Origin: NCEH01 sp002257205
GTDB taxonomy: Bacteria > Pseudomonadota > Alphaproteobacteria > Rhizobiales > Xanthobacteraceae
DNA length: 64,000 bases
Assembly: GCF_043195105.1 (NCBI RefSeq)
Contig: NZ_JBAFWO010000008.1
Direction: 5' to 3' (one strand)
Shown here: in pieces, positions 14,988 to 23,440 of the stretch
How positions within the stretch are numbered: the stretch's first letter is position 1
How the letters are laid out: every line of letters starts with the position of its first letter
Translations under genes and position numbers: made by a program
Notes under the pieces: generated by a model
Databases searched by the model: none
Seen by the model: the letters and a program-made list of their open reading frames with translations, nothing else
What the model was told of the DNA's origin: nothing

Positions 14988-16061
14988 ATGTCGAAAGATG
15001 TTCTCTCGAAAATCCGCAACAACGACGTGTATAAATCGCTACATCGCGTGCTCTTGGAGTACGGCGTGGAGCGCCACGAGGTCGAGGATCGGCGCCCGCA
15101 TCCTTGCCTGCGGTTCGAATACGCAGGCAAGGAACGCAAAGTGATGTTCGCGGGCACCCCGAGTAGCCGGAGGTCTCCGACCATTTCGGCGGCGAACTTG
15201 CGCCGAGAACTGCGGGCATGGGGTTCTGAGGCCGCCGCACCGGTTGCGGAGCCCGCACCCTTTGTCTCGGATGATATCGGCCACATCGCCATGCCGCGCC
15301 CGTCCGCTCTGTCCTATCAGGGGCGGGCGATCCAGGCGGAAGACGACCGGCTATGCCTGACCGATATGTGGCGCGCCGCCGGATCGGATATGTCCAAGCG
15401 CCCAGTGGAATGGCTCCGCTCCAAGGCCGCGCGGGACTTCATCGAGCATCTGGAGACAATGGTGGGAAATTCCCACCTTTTGCAAACCGACCAAGGGCGG
15501 GGCGGCACCACCTTTGCCCATTGGCAGATCGGCATCGCCTACGCCAAGTATCTGTCCCCCGAATTCCACGTCTGGTGCAACACCATCGTGCGCGGCTACA
15601 TGGAGGGTAAGCCGGCGCCGCTGCCTGACAGCGAGATGATCCAGCGCATGAACGGCATGATCAAGATGCTCGCCCGCAAGGTGACTGAGATCGAGCGCGC
15701 CGTCCCACTCATGATCGGCCACGAGGTGGAACAGGCGATCGCATCTGACCCGCGCCGGGCCGTGCTGGACTATGTGTCCGTGCGCGAGCTTCTCGACGAT
15801 GCCAAGGCGATCCAGAAGGGCCGGCGCGGCGTCAACGTCAAGATCGGCTTCGAGCTGCGCAGCCGGGCCGCCGTATCCAATCCTCCGGTGTCGCTGCGGC
15901 GCTGCCCGCACTCCAATGTGTGGCTGTTCCCTCGCGATTTCGCTGCCGCCTACATGGATAGCCGGGGCGCGGCACTGGTGAGCGGGCACAACGCCACCGC
16001 CTGCGGGCAGGGCGTGATTGATTTCGGCGCCGCCCGCCGCGCCACCCACAAGTCATCCTGA
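14988..16061 (+). CDS. KilA-N domain antirepressor-like protein
   Basis: 357 residues from ATG 14988 with AGGAGG six bases upstream. A helical N-terminal domain (about 1-80) is followed by KilA-N at about 100-215: DDRLCLTDMWRAAGSDMSKR, WLRSKAARDFIEHLE, TTFAHWQIGIAYAKYLSPEF and VWCNTIVRGYME. The C-terminal part has a winged-helix look (YVSVRELLDDAKAIQKGRR). KilA-N proteins bind DNA and often act as antirepressors. A perfect palindrome GGTGGGAAATTCCCACC sits inside the gene at 15461-15477 (see findings). Confidence 0.85.
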   Translation: MSKDVLSKIRNNDVYKSLHRVLLEYGVERHEVEDRRPHPCLRFEYAGKERKVMFAGTPSSRRSPTISAANLRRELRAWGSEAAAPVAEPAPFVSDDIGHIAMPRPSALSYQGRAIQAEDDRLCLTDMWRAAGSDMSKRPVEWLRSKAARDFIEHLETMVGNSHLLQTDQGRGGTTFAHWQIGIAYAKYLSPEFHVWCNTIVRGYMEGKPAPLPDSEMIQRMNGMIKMLARKVTEIERAVPLMIGHEVEQAIASDPRRAVLDYVSVRELLDDAKAIQKGRRGVNVKIGFELRSRAAVSNPPVSLRRCPHSNVWLFPRDFAAAYMDSRGAALVSGHNATACGQGVIDFGAARRATHKSS

Positions 16062-16078
16062 ACAAGAGAGATTTTCCA

Positions 16079-16369
16079 ATGTTCGACGATACCGCACGCC
16101 ACACGTCCGCCTCTGATTCCTCCGATGCTCCTGCGGGGTTCGCCAAAGAGCAGCTGAAGTCCTTCATCGAACGCGTTGAGCGGCTCGAAGAAGAAAAGAA
16201 GGGCATCACGGAAGACATTTCCGATGTCTTCGCTGAGGCCAAGGCGAACGGCTTCGACGTGAAAGCTTTGCGCGCCATCCTCAAGATCCGCAAGGAAGAC
16301 GTGGATGATCGCAAGGAGCACGAGGCCATCGTTGACCTCTATGCCCAGGCCCTCGGCATCTTTCTGTGA
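16079..16369 (+). CDS. GapR-like DNA-binding protein (DUF2312)
   Basis: 96 residues. EQLKSFIERVERLEEEKKGI, EDISDVFAEAKANGFDVKAL, RAILKIRK and a C-terminal IVDLYAQALG match DUF2312/GapR, which in Caulobacter clamps overtwisted DNA ahead of replication forks. A phage copy directly before replication genes may help its own replication or interfere with host chromosome organisation. The length is typical of the family. Confidence 0.9.
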   Translation: MFDDTARHTSASDSSDAPAGFAKEQLKSFIERVERLEEEKKGITEDISDVFAEAKANGFDVKALRAILKIRKEDVDDRKEHEAIVDLYAQALGIFL

Positions 16370-16728
16370 TGGGAAAGAAATCCCGCGACAAGGGCGCCCG
16401 CATCGAGCGCGCTATCGTCAAGATCCTCCAAGATCACGGGCTGTGCGCAGAACGCGTCCCGCTCTCCGGTCAGGGTGCAATCGCTCGCGCTTCGGATCGC
16501 TTCGGTGGCGACGTTCATGTTCCGGTCCTCGGACAAGACGAGCGCATCGAAGTCAAGGCGAGATCGTCAGGTTTCGCGATGATCTACGGATGGCTTGAAG
16601 GCAATTACGGTCTCGTCATCAAGGCGGATCGCAAAGACCCGCTGATTGTTCTCCGGCTTTCGGATGCTGCGCGGGTGCTCGAATGCGCTGAACACGCGAA
16701 GGCTCAATTCTTGGGACAGGATCAATGA
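16369..16728 (+). CDS. Holliday-junction-resolvase-like PD-(D/E)XK nuclease
   Basis: 119 residues from ATG 16369 (TGATG overlap with the GapR stop). The nuclease core is ARIERAIVKILQDHG, then VPLSGQG, FGGDVHVPV (acidic metal ligand) and RIEVKARSSGF (E-x-K). The C-terminal YGWLEGNYGLVIKADRKDPL is typical of phage Holliday-junction resolvases of this type. It would resolve branched DNA before packaging. Confidence 0.8.
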   Translation: MGKKSRDKGARIERAIVKILQDHGLCAERVPLSGQGAIARASDRFGGDVHVPVLGQDERIEVKARSSGFAMIYGWLEGNYGLVIKADRKDPLIVLRLSDAARVLECAEHAKAQFLGQDQ

Positions 16729-17396
16729 CATCCATCTCCGCCCGAAATCTCGAAATTCTGTCCTTGTTCGACGCAGGGGAGACGCTGGAATCTATCGGGC
16801 AGAAATTCAGCCTAACGCGCGAACGTGTCCGCCAGATCGCTGCCGAAAATGGGCGAAAGCCGCGCCTCCCGCTGATCATGGATAAGACGGAAACGCGCAG
16901 GAAACGAATTATCGAGGCGTGGGGCGCTGGCAAAACAAACCCTGAGATAGCGGCCGAAATTGGCGTCTGTGTGACTGCTGTTTCGGTTATTTTGGGAGAA
17001 AATGACATTAAAGCAAATCGCCTGACGTTATCTGAAGAGATAAAGCTGATGCAGGCGGCGGCGCGGGTGAAATCTGGCGCATCTATCCGCAAGGTGGGAT
17101 CTTCGGATAATATTCCACTATGCAGGCTTGCGCGTCGACTGAAGGAAAGTGGCGTTGAGTCGCGACATGGCCGGTGGCGCGACTTATCACATCGTGAAGA
17201 TATCGTTCGTGCGGGAAGGAAATCTGGTCGCAGCTGGAAAAAGATTGCTGCGGAACTTGAGAATATCGAGTGCCGGAAGGTATCCCCGCAAGCCTTGAGC
17301 GCATGGGCAAAGACGAATGTGCCCGAAGTCATCAACAAGCATGAGAAGTGTCGCACGTCGGATATCGGCGCATCGCAGGCTACGGCAAGCATTTAA
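16725..17396 (+). CDS. HTH protein with sigma-region-4-like motifs
   Basis: 223 residues. There are at least two helix-turn-helix units: ETLESIGQKFSLTRERVRQI near residue 20, which resembles sigma-70 region 4, and AGKTNPEIAAEIGVCVTAVS near residue 70. A third possible unit is SWKKIAAELENIECRKVS. There is no region 2, so it is not a full sigma factor. A transcriptional or replication regulator is likely; no precise family is recognised. Confidence 0.65.
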   Translation: MTSISARNLEILSLFDAGETLESIGQKFSLTRERVRQIAAENGRKPRLPLIMDKTETRRKRIIEAWGAGKTNPEIAAEIGVCVTAVSVILGENDIKANRLTLSEEIKLMQAAARVKSGASIRKVGSSDNIPLCRLARRLKESGVESRHGRWRDLSHREDIVRAGRKSGRSWKKIAAELENIECRKVSPQALSAWAKTNVPEVINKHEKCRTSDIGASQATASI

Positions 17397-17412
17397 CCGA
17401 GAGTTTTAGATC

Positions 17413-17652
17413 ATGAGCAAGATGTCAAAGCAGACGCGCGAGCGCCGGGACGGAGCCCGCAAGGCGATGGTCAACCTTCGGCGACGCGAAAAGGCCGGCA
17501 AGGTTCTTGCTGAAACGGGGCAGGCAACGAAGATTGTCTTCTTTCCTCAACTCGGCATGTTCTCCCCTCCCGCGCGGTCTGTGGACGCTGAAACGCGGGC
17601 TTTGATTGACCGGGCAGTGATGACGCGGGGGGCTGGAAATGCTCGCGCATGA
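17413..17652 (+). CDS. Hypothetical small basic protein
   Basis: 79 residues; strongly basic N-terminus (KQTRERRDGARKAMVNLRRR). Overlaps the start of the DnaA-like gene by 14 bases, suggesting coupled translation. Function unknown. Confidence 0.55.
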   Translation: MSKMSKQTRERRDGARKAMVNLRRREKAGKVLAETGQATKIVFFPQLGMFSPPARSVDAETRALIDRAVMTRGAGNARA

Positions 17653-18883
17653 CATCAATACAGCCGAACAGAGGCGCCAGCACGAAGCGCACCTCGTGCG
17701 GCGGGAGAAGCTGTGGCCCGGGGCGCCGGCAAGGCAGCCCGCTGGGAGGCTCATATCTGACCCGCCTGTCGCGAACCCCGTATCGGAACAGAAAGCCCCA
17801 GCTCTGGTGCGAAGCGCCCCGCCTGTTTCGGACGCGGGGCTACCGCTCGACGCCCGCCTCACGTTTGAGACCTTCGTGCTCGGCAAGTCCAACACGCTCG
17901 CCCATGCCGCCGCCCGTCAGGTGGCGGAGGCCGTGCCCGGGGCCGGGCCGATCTTCAACCCGCTCTATCTTCATGCGGCCGTCGGCCTCGGCAAGACGCA
18001 CCTGCTTCAGGCGGTGGCCTGGGCCGGCGCGAGCCGCGGGCGGCGCGTGGTCTATCTCACCGCCGAACGCTTCATGTACGGCTTCGTCGCTGCGCTGAAG
18101 ACCCATGCCGCCATCGCCTTCAAGGATGCGCTGCGCTCCATCGACACTTTGGTGATCGATGACCTGCAATTCCTCACCGGCAAGAATATGCAGCAGGAAT
18201 TCTGCCACACGCTCAACGCCCTGATGGATGCCGGGCGGCAAGTCGTGGTGGCTGCCGACCGTCCGCCGTCCGAGCTCGACGCGCTCGACGACCGGGTGCG
18301 CTCGCGCCTTGCCGGCGGCCTCGTGGTGGAACTCGGCCAGTTGGAAGAGGACCTGCGCCTTCAGATCCTCAAGACCCGCTCCTCGGCCCTCGCCGAGCAG
18401 CATCGCGGCTTCTCGGTTCCCGCCAATGTCCTGGAACTGCTGGCCCGCACGGTCGGCCAGAGCGGGCGCGGCCTGGATGGCGCGCTGAACAAGCTGCTCG
18501 CCTTCAACAAGCTCACTGGCGAGCCGGTGACCATGGAAATGGCCGAGAACGCCGTGCGCGACCTCGTGCGCCCGTGCGATCCCAAGCGCGTTCTGGTGGA
18601 CGAGATTCTGCGCGTCGTGGCAATGCATTATAACGTCTCTCGCGCCGACCTTCTGTCACAGCGCCGCACCGCCAATGTGGTTAAGCCGCGCCAGATCGCC
18701 ATGTATCTGGCCAAGACGCTGACCCTGCGCTCCCTGCCGGAGATCGGCCGCCGGTTCGGCGGGCGCGATCACACCACGGTTCTGCACGCGGTGCGCAAGA
18801 TCGACGGCCTGATTGGCAGTGACGTCGGTCTTGCCATGGAAATATCCGCTCTTCGCACCAAGGTCGAGGGTCTTTCCACATGA
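17639..18883 (+). CDS. Phage-encoded DnaA homologue
   Basis: 414 residues. After a 70-residue variable N-terminus come the DnaA AAA+ domain (LTFETFVLGKSNTLAHAAAR; Walker A in HAAVGLGKTHLLQ; Walker B LVIDDLQFLTGK; sensor region VVAADRPPSELDALDDRVRS) and domain IV with GRRFGGRDHTTVLHAVRKI, the DnaA-box-binding signature. The globular N-terminal domain I of cellular DnaA is missing, and the usual GGVG before Walker A is HAAVG. It could open a phage origin or compete with host DnaA for DnaA boxes. It sits just before two methyltransferases and replication genes. Confidence 0.93.
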   Translation: MLAHDINTAEQRRQHEAHLVRREKLWPGAPARQPAGRLISDPPVANPVSEQKAPALVRSAPPVSDAGLPLDARLTFETFVLGKSNTLAHAAARQVAEAVPGAGPIFNPLYLHAAVGLGKTHLLQAVAWAGASRGRRVVYLTAERFMYGFVAALKTHAAIAFKDALRSIDTLVIDDLQFLTGKNMQQEFCHTLNALMDAGRQVVVAADRPPSELDALDDRVRSRLAGGLVVELGQLEEDLRLQILKTRSSALAEQHRGFSVPANVLELLARTVGQSGRGLDGALNKLLAFNKLTGEPVTMEMAENAVRDLVRPCDPKRVLVDEILRVVAMHYNVSRADLLSQRRTANVVKPRQIAMYLAKTLTLRSLPEIGRRFGGRDHTTVLHAVRKIDGLIGSDVGLAMEISALRTKVEGLST

Positions 18884-19065
18884 GCGACAAAGCCCACGAC
18901 CTAGAGCAGGAAGCCAACGCGATCCTGGAATTGCATCGGCAGGCCAAGGGCAACCGCGCGCTCAAGGCGACGGCTGAGTTCCTGGAGGCTCGCGTGGTGA
19001 GCGCGGCGAAGCGTCTTGGCGATGCGGCGGTGAAGATCCGTGCCAATGAGCGGGGCGGATCATGA
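18880..19065 (+). CDS. Hypothetical small helical protein
   Basis: 61 residues, helical, charged (DLEQEANAILELHRQAKGN). Four-base overlaps with the DnaA-like and methyltransferase genes. Function unknown. Confidence 0.6.
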   Translation: MSDKAHDLEQEANAILELHRQAKGNRALKATAEFLEARVVSAAKRLGDAAVKIRANERGGS

Positions 19066-20405
19066 GCACACCAGAGCTTTTCCTTGATGACCGGGTGGCG
19101 CTGCATTGTGGTGACAGCCGGGACGTATTGCGCACGCTGCCTGATGCGAGCATCGACAGCGTGGTGTGCGATCCGCCTTACGCGCTCGTCTCGATCCAAA
19201 AGCGGTTTGGAAAGCCGGGATCGGCACCGGCGAAGCATGGTGTGGATGGCGCCTATGCGCGCGCAGCCGCAGGCTTCATGGGGCAGGGGTGGGACACGGG
19301 CGAGACGGCGTTCGCCATGGAATTCTGGCGCGAGGTCTTGCGGGTTCTGAAGCCGGGTGGGCATGTCTTGGCCTTCGGCGGCACGCGCTCCTATCACCGG
19401 CTCACCTGCGCGATCGAGGATGCGGGGTTTGAGATCCGCGATTCCATCTTGGAGCTGGTGAGCCTCGATCCCATCGTGCGCGCGTTCGTGCAATCGCTGG
19501 ACGAAGCGCAGCTTTCCGCCTTCCTGCGGGTGATGGACCTGCTCGGGATCGAGGGGCTTTTGGCCTGGGTGTATGGCACGGGGTTTAATAAAAAAGGCTA
19601 CATCTTCAAGGATTTGGATGGCAATCCGGCCGGGCCGTGGGGAGGCGCGCTGAAGCCGGCGTGGGAACCGATCATCCTCGCCCGCAAGCCTCTTTCTGGC
19701 ACGGTGGCCGAGAACGTGCTGGAGCACGGCACGGGTGCGCTGAATATTGATGGGTGCCGGGTTCCTGCGAGCGCTGACGACATTGCCATTCAGAGAGCAC
19801 GTTCTGGCGGTGTTATGGGCGCTGAAATTGAAAACAATGTGTATGGCAAAGGCAGGATTCGGAAGTCTGCCGGTAACGATCTCGGCCGTTGGCCTGCCAA
19901 TGTCATGCACGACGGCAGCGACGAAGTATTGGCGACGTTCCCGGAAAGCCTCGGGCAACGCGGGGTCGTGGATGGGCAGACATCAGAGCGGCAAGTCTAT
20001 GGCCAAGGGATGGGACCTCGCCCCTTTATGGCACCGCGCGGCGACACGAGTTCCGCCGCCCGCTTCTTTTATTCCGCCAAAGCTGATGCCGATGACCGCA
20101 TCGGCTCCAAGCATCCCACGGTCAAGCCTGTCGATCTGATGCGCTGGCTTGTGCGGCTGGTGACGCCGCCGGGCGGAACGGTGCTCGATCCGTTCGCGGG
20201 CACAGGCACGACAGGCGAAGCGGCGTGGCGCGAAGGGTTTTCGGCTGTCCTGATCGAGCGCGAGCCCGCCTATCAGGCCGATGTCCGCCGCCGAATGGCG
20301 CTGTGCTTGGCCGGCCCGGAAGAAAAGAAAAGAGAAAGCATAAAGGCTCGCCATGGGGATGTCCCGGCCGGACCTCTTTTCGAAATTGGGGAGCCTGCCG
20401 CGTGA
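19062..20405 (+). CDS. DNA methyltransferase, DPPY type
   Basis: 447 residues. Motif IV SVVCDPPYALVS is near residue 35 and motif I VLDPFAGTGTTGEAAW is near residue 385, the beta-class order used by CcrM-like and phage N6-adenine methyltransferases. LKPGGHVLAFGGTRSYH and HPTVKPVDLMRWL are further family marks. No restriction endonuclease lies beside it, so it is a solitary enzyme, probably protecting phage DNA or changing host gene expression. Target sequence unknown. Confidence 0.9.
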   Translation: MSTPELFLDDRVALHCGDSRDVLRTLPDASIDSVVCDPPYALVSIQKRFGKPGSAPAKHGVDGAYARAAAGFMGQGWDTGETAFAMEFWREVLRVLKPGGHVLAFGGTRSYHRLTCAIEDAGFEIRDSILELVSLDPIVRAFVQSLDEAQLSAFLRVMDLLGIEGLLAWVYGTGFNKKGYIFKDLDGNPAGPWGGALKPAWEPIILARKPLSGTVAENVLEHGTGALNIDGCRVPASADDIAIQRARSGGVMGAEIENNVYGKGRIRKSAGNDLGRWPANVMHDGSDEVLATFPESLGQRGVVDGQTSERQVYGQGMGPRPFMAPRGDTSSAARFFYSAKADADDRIGSKHPTVKPVDLMRWLVRLVTPPGGTVLDPFAGTGTTGEAAWREGFSAVLIEREPAYQADVRRRMALCLAGPEEKKRESIKARHGDVPAGPLFEIGEPAA

Positions 20406-20407
20406 CC

Positions 20408-21766
20408 ATGCACATCCTCCAAGGGAGCGAGGTCACGACCGGCCGGCGCAAGCCATCCGACCTGGTGGCGGAATACGACGCCAAGTGCGCGGCGATCCCG
20501 GATGCGCTTTCCGCGTTCGGAGCGGCCCAAACCGACGTGAAGATGGCGAGCACCATCGGCGGCGAATGGGGCAACTACACCCTCAAGGCGGGCGATATCG
20601 ACGAGCGGGACATGCGCGCCAGCCTTCTGCGTTCCGCATGGCGGCATTGCTACAAGCTCTATTCCCTGGAGACGTTCGCAACGGCGGCGGACAAGAAGCG
20701 CATACAGCAAATGCTCGAAGCGCCGCCACCGTTCACCGTGGACAACATCCGCGACAAGTTCGGCGCGTATATTCTTGACCCTTGGGGCTCGATCCTGCGG
20801 GGGTTGGCGGAAGCATTCGCCGATCTTGACCCCGTGTTTAAGAGCCACGAAAAGGTGAAGATCGGAGCCAAGGGGCTGCCGAAGCGTGTTATTCTACACG
20901 GGTTCTCGGAATATTCCAGCTGCTACGGCATGGAGCGTATGCGGGATGTCTTGAATGCTCTTGCCGCTTACCAAGGAAAGCCGCTTCTGACCCATGACGA
21001 GCTGCGGTTGATCCAGAAGGACGGCGATGCTCTCAACGAAGGAGGCGAGTTCCCGGACCCAAATAACCGGCGCGACGAAGCCCGCACATTCGAGGCGATC
21101 GCGCGCGGCGTGTGGCTGCGCCGGTTTCAGAACGGCAATGGCCATCTGTTCTTCGGCCCGGTGGCCTTAGAGGATGTCAATCGCGCATTGGCGGAATACT
21201 ATGGCGACGTGCTCCCGGATGCCGCGGAAGATCGCCCATCCAAGCCGCGCGCCGGGACAGAGGTTTCCAAGGATCTGCAATACTACCCGACGCCGGTCTC
21301 CGTTGTGGAGCGGGTGCTTGGAGAGATTTACATCAAGACGGGCGAGCGCGTGCTAGAGCCGTCCTGCGGTTGCGGGCGGTTCTTGGACGGACTGCGGGCA
21401 CTTGGCGCGATCGTCTATGGCGTCGAGTACGATGCCGGCCGGGCCGCACAATGCCGGGCTAAGGGCCACAGTGTCCTGACGGCGAATTTCCTGGAGACGC
21501 AGCCGACTGGAGATTTTGACCGCGTGGTTATGAACCCGCCTTTCGCCGGCAAGCATTATGCCAAGCACGTGGCGCACGCGCTGAAATTCCTGCGCCCCGG
21601 CGGCACCCTGACGGCGATCCTTCCCGCGACGGCGCGCTACGACCATGGACTCCTGGACGGGTCTTGGCATGACCTTCCTGTGGGTTCGTTTTCGGAAAGC
21701 GGGACGAATATCTGCACCACAGTTCTGGCCATCCATAAGGCAGAGCAAGCCCGGGAGGCGGCATGA
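20408..21766 (+). CDS. DUF4942-like plus N6-adenine methyltransferase fusion
   Basis: 452 residues from ATG 20408; GTG 20402, overlapping the upstream stop, is an alternative. The N-terminal about 290 residues resemble DUF4942 (FADLDPVFKSHEKVKIGAKG). The C-terminal domain begins YYPTPVSVVERVLGEI and has motif I LEPSCGCGRFLDGL and motif IV FDRVVMNPPF, the NPPF form of N6-adenine enzymes. It follows the DPPY methyltransferase directly, giving the phage two different DNA methylases. Confidence 0.85.
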   Translation: MHILQGSEVTTGRRKPSDLVAEYDAKCAAIPDALSAFGAAQTDVKMASTIGGEWGNYTLKAGDIDERDMRASLLRSAWRHCYKLYSLETFATAADKKRIQQMLEAPPPFTVDNIRDKFGAYILDPWGSILRGLAEAFADLDPVFKSHEKVKIGAKGLPKRVILHGFSEYSSCYGMERMRDVLNALAAYQGKPLLTHDELRLIQKDGDALNEGGEFPDPNNRRDEARTFEAIARGVWLRRFQNGNGHLFFGPVALEDVNRALAEYYGDVLPDAAEDRPSKPRAGTEVSKDLQYYPTPVSVVERVLGEIYIKTGERVLEPSCGCGRFLDGLRALGAIVYGVEYDAGRAAQCRAKGHSVLTANFLETQPTGDFDRVVMNPPFAGKHYAKHVAHALKFLRPGGTLTAILPATARYDHGLLDGSWHDLPVGSFSESGTNICTTVLAIHKAEQAREAA

Positions 21767-22065
21767 GCGCAGAGATAATCTCCCTGGAATATCGCCGGAA
21801 GCGCGCAGACGACGTGAAGCATCTTCGCGTCAGGGCCACGCGTGAAGCCTACATCAAAGCAAAGCGAGCGGCAGAGGCTAGACTATCGCTGGAAGACGGC
21901 TGTGTGGCTGGGGAGCGCTTCGCCGAATTCGTTAGCGCCTTGGCTGATATCGGTGTGCGGGCGGACGAAAGACACGCTCTGTACCCCACGAGCATCAGCA
22001 TTGGACAGTCGGCGCGGGAGATGGCGGCGCTTCTCCGGTCAAGCAATCGCGGGGGTGCCCTATGA
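21763..22065 (+). CDS. Hypothetical phage protein
   Basis: 100 residues, helical and Arg-rich in the first half (YRRKRADDVKHLRVRATR). Overlaps both neighbours by four bases. No recognised family. Confidence 0.6.
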   Translation: MSAEIISLEYRRKRADDVKHLRVRATREAYIKAKRAAEARLSLEDGCVAGERFAEFVSALADIGVRADERHALYPTSISIGQSAREMAALLRSSNRGGAL

Positions 22066-23024
22066 GCTGGCTGCGCTGGTGGGCTGGGACGGTCAACGAT
22101 CCGAAGTGGCGCATCGTGGCGGCACGCGCCGGTTGCCGCGCCGGGGATTGTGTGGCGGTTTGGGCCTATCTCTTGGAGCTGGCTAAGCCCGCCGAAGGCG
22201 ATATTTCAGCGGCGGACTGCGAAGAGTGCGCTGTCGTGCTCGGATATGATGTGCAGCAAGTCGATGCGATTATCGCAGCGATGCGCGATAAAAGCCTGAT
22301 CGAAGGTGGCCGGATAGCTGCATGGGAAAAGCGGCAGCCGAGGCGAGAAGATGATAGTCGCCAGAGGGTTAAGGACTATCGCGCGAGAAAGTTACAGGCC
22401 GTTTCAGAGGTTGTTACAGAATCCTGTAACGCACCTGTAACGCACTGTAACGCCCCAGAGACAGAGACAGAGACAGAATTAGAGATATCGCATCCTTCGG
22501 ATGCTCACCCCACCCCGCCTAAGGAAAATGCCCCAGACGATTGCGAATTGGCTGTCGAGGCATACAACGACGTTGCCCAGGAAGCCGGATGGCCTGTTGC
22601 CCAGCGGCTCACCGCGCCGCGCCGGTCTGCCCTGCGCCAGAGGTTGGCGGATTGCGGCGGCCTGGAGGGCTGGCGGGGCGCCATAGCCAGAGCGCGAGGC
22701 TCTCCGTTCCTGACCGGCGACAACGACCGCGGCTGGCGTGCCAGCCTGGATTTCTTCTTGCAGGCCAAGTCATTCACAAAGCTCCTGGAGGGCAGTTATG
22801 ACCGCAGAGACAGCGCCCGCCCGGCAGACGACAGACACCCGCGCCGCCCTTCTGGAGCCGCTCGAAATGTCGCCGCTTTGGCTGAGGCAGTCGCTCGCCG
22901 CACTGACCCAGGATTTCCGCCCTCGGATTCCGGAGGTGCGAGCATTGACGGCGAGCCAACGTCGGTTTGTGGAGGAGACGTCATCCCGTTTAGCCTCACA
23001 TCTGGCGCCGGCTTCGCCCGCTGA
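22062..23024 (+). CDS. Phage replication protein (O-like primosomal)
   Basis: 320 residues. The N-terminus MSWLRWWAGTVNDPKWRIVA plus AVWAYLLELAKPAEGDI resembles phage replisome-organiser winged-helix domains. The middle is low-complexity (VTHCNAPETETETELEI). The segment WRASLDFFLQAKSFTKLLEGSYD is a common mark of phage O-type replication proteins. It probably binds the phage origin and recruits helicase. Its last about 75 codons overlap the next gene in another frame. Confidence 0.75.
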   Translation: MSWLRWWAGTVNDPKWRIVAARAGCRAGDCVAVWAYLLELAKPAEGDISAADCEECAVVLGYDVQQVDAIIAAMRDKSLIEGGRIAAWEKRQPRREDDSRQRVKDYRARKLQAVSEVVTESCNAPVTHCNAPETETETELEISHPSDAHPTPPKENAPDDCELAVEAYNDVAQEAGWPVAQRLTAPRRSALRQRLADCGGLEGWRGAIARARGSPFLTGDNDRGWRASLDFFLQAKSFTKLLEGSYDRRDSARPADDRHPRRPSGAARNVAALAEAVARRTDPGFPPSDSGGASIDGEPTSVCGGDVIPFSLTSGAGFAR

Positions 23025-23439
23025 GAGCGGCAAATGGTGCGCCGTTCTGCAAGCTAGCCTGTATACCCGCGATCTTGAGCCCGAATTGGTGGACGCTAAT
23101 GCCGAGGGGTTCTTGATCGCGCTCGAAGACGCCCCAGCATTCGCCCTCCAAGAGGCTGTTAGGCGCATCCTCAAGGCGAGGACGGGGTGTAGCAAGAAAT
23201 TTGTTCCCGCGCCGCCGGAGCTGCGAGCCCTGGTGGATGAAATATCCCTTCCGGCCCGATGGCATGCCGTTCAGCTTCGCAGGCTGTTGGAAGCCGAGGT
23301 GGAGCGCGAACTGGATCGTCCGAGCTTCGATCGGGCTGCTGAAATCACGGCAGCGGCCGTGGCCGCGCTCCCGACAGTAACGAGACGGCGCACCGGCAAT
23401 CCTGCGGGCGTAAATCATGCAGACAAGGGCGGGTGGTGA
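22798..23439 (+). CDS. Putative replication accessory protein
   Basis: 213 residues from ATG 22798, overlapping the O-like gene by 227 bases in a different frame. Helical, with SPLWLRQSLAALTQDFRP and FALQEAVRRILKARTG; the C-terminus is basic. Position between an O-like protein and SSB suggests a helicase-loader or replication role, but no Walker motif is present. Downstream of 23024 its coding is unopposed, so at least that part is real. Confidence 0.6.
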   Translation: MTAETAPARQTTDTRAALLEPLEMSPLWLRQSLAALTQDFRPRIPEVRALTASQRRFVEETSSRLASHLAPASPAESGKWCAVLQASLYTRDLEPELVDANAEGFLIALEDAPAFALQEAVRRILKARTGCSKKFVPAPPELRALVDEISLPARWHAVQLRRLLEAEVERELDRPSFDRAAEITAAAVAALPTVTRRRTGNPAGVNHADKGGW

Positions 23440-23440
23440 A

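Noticed and set aside
16725..17396. Phage sigma factor
   Set aside because: Only region-4-like helix-turn-helix motifs are present; no region 2.
18681..19958. 425-codon frame antisense to the DPPY methyltransferase
   Set aside because: No motif, Arg-rich shadow composition.
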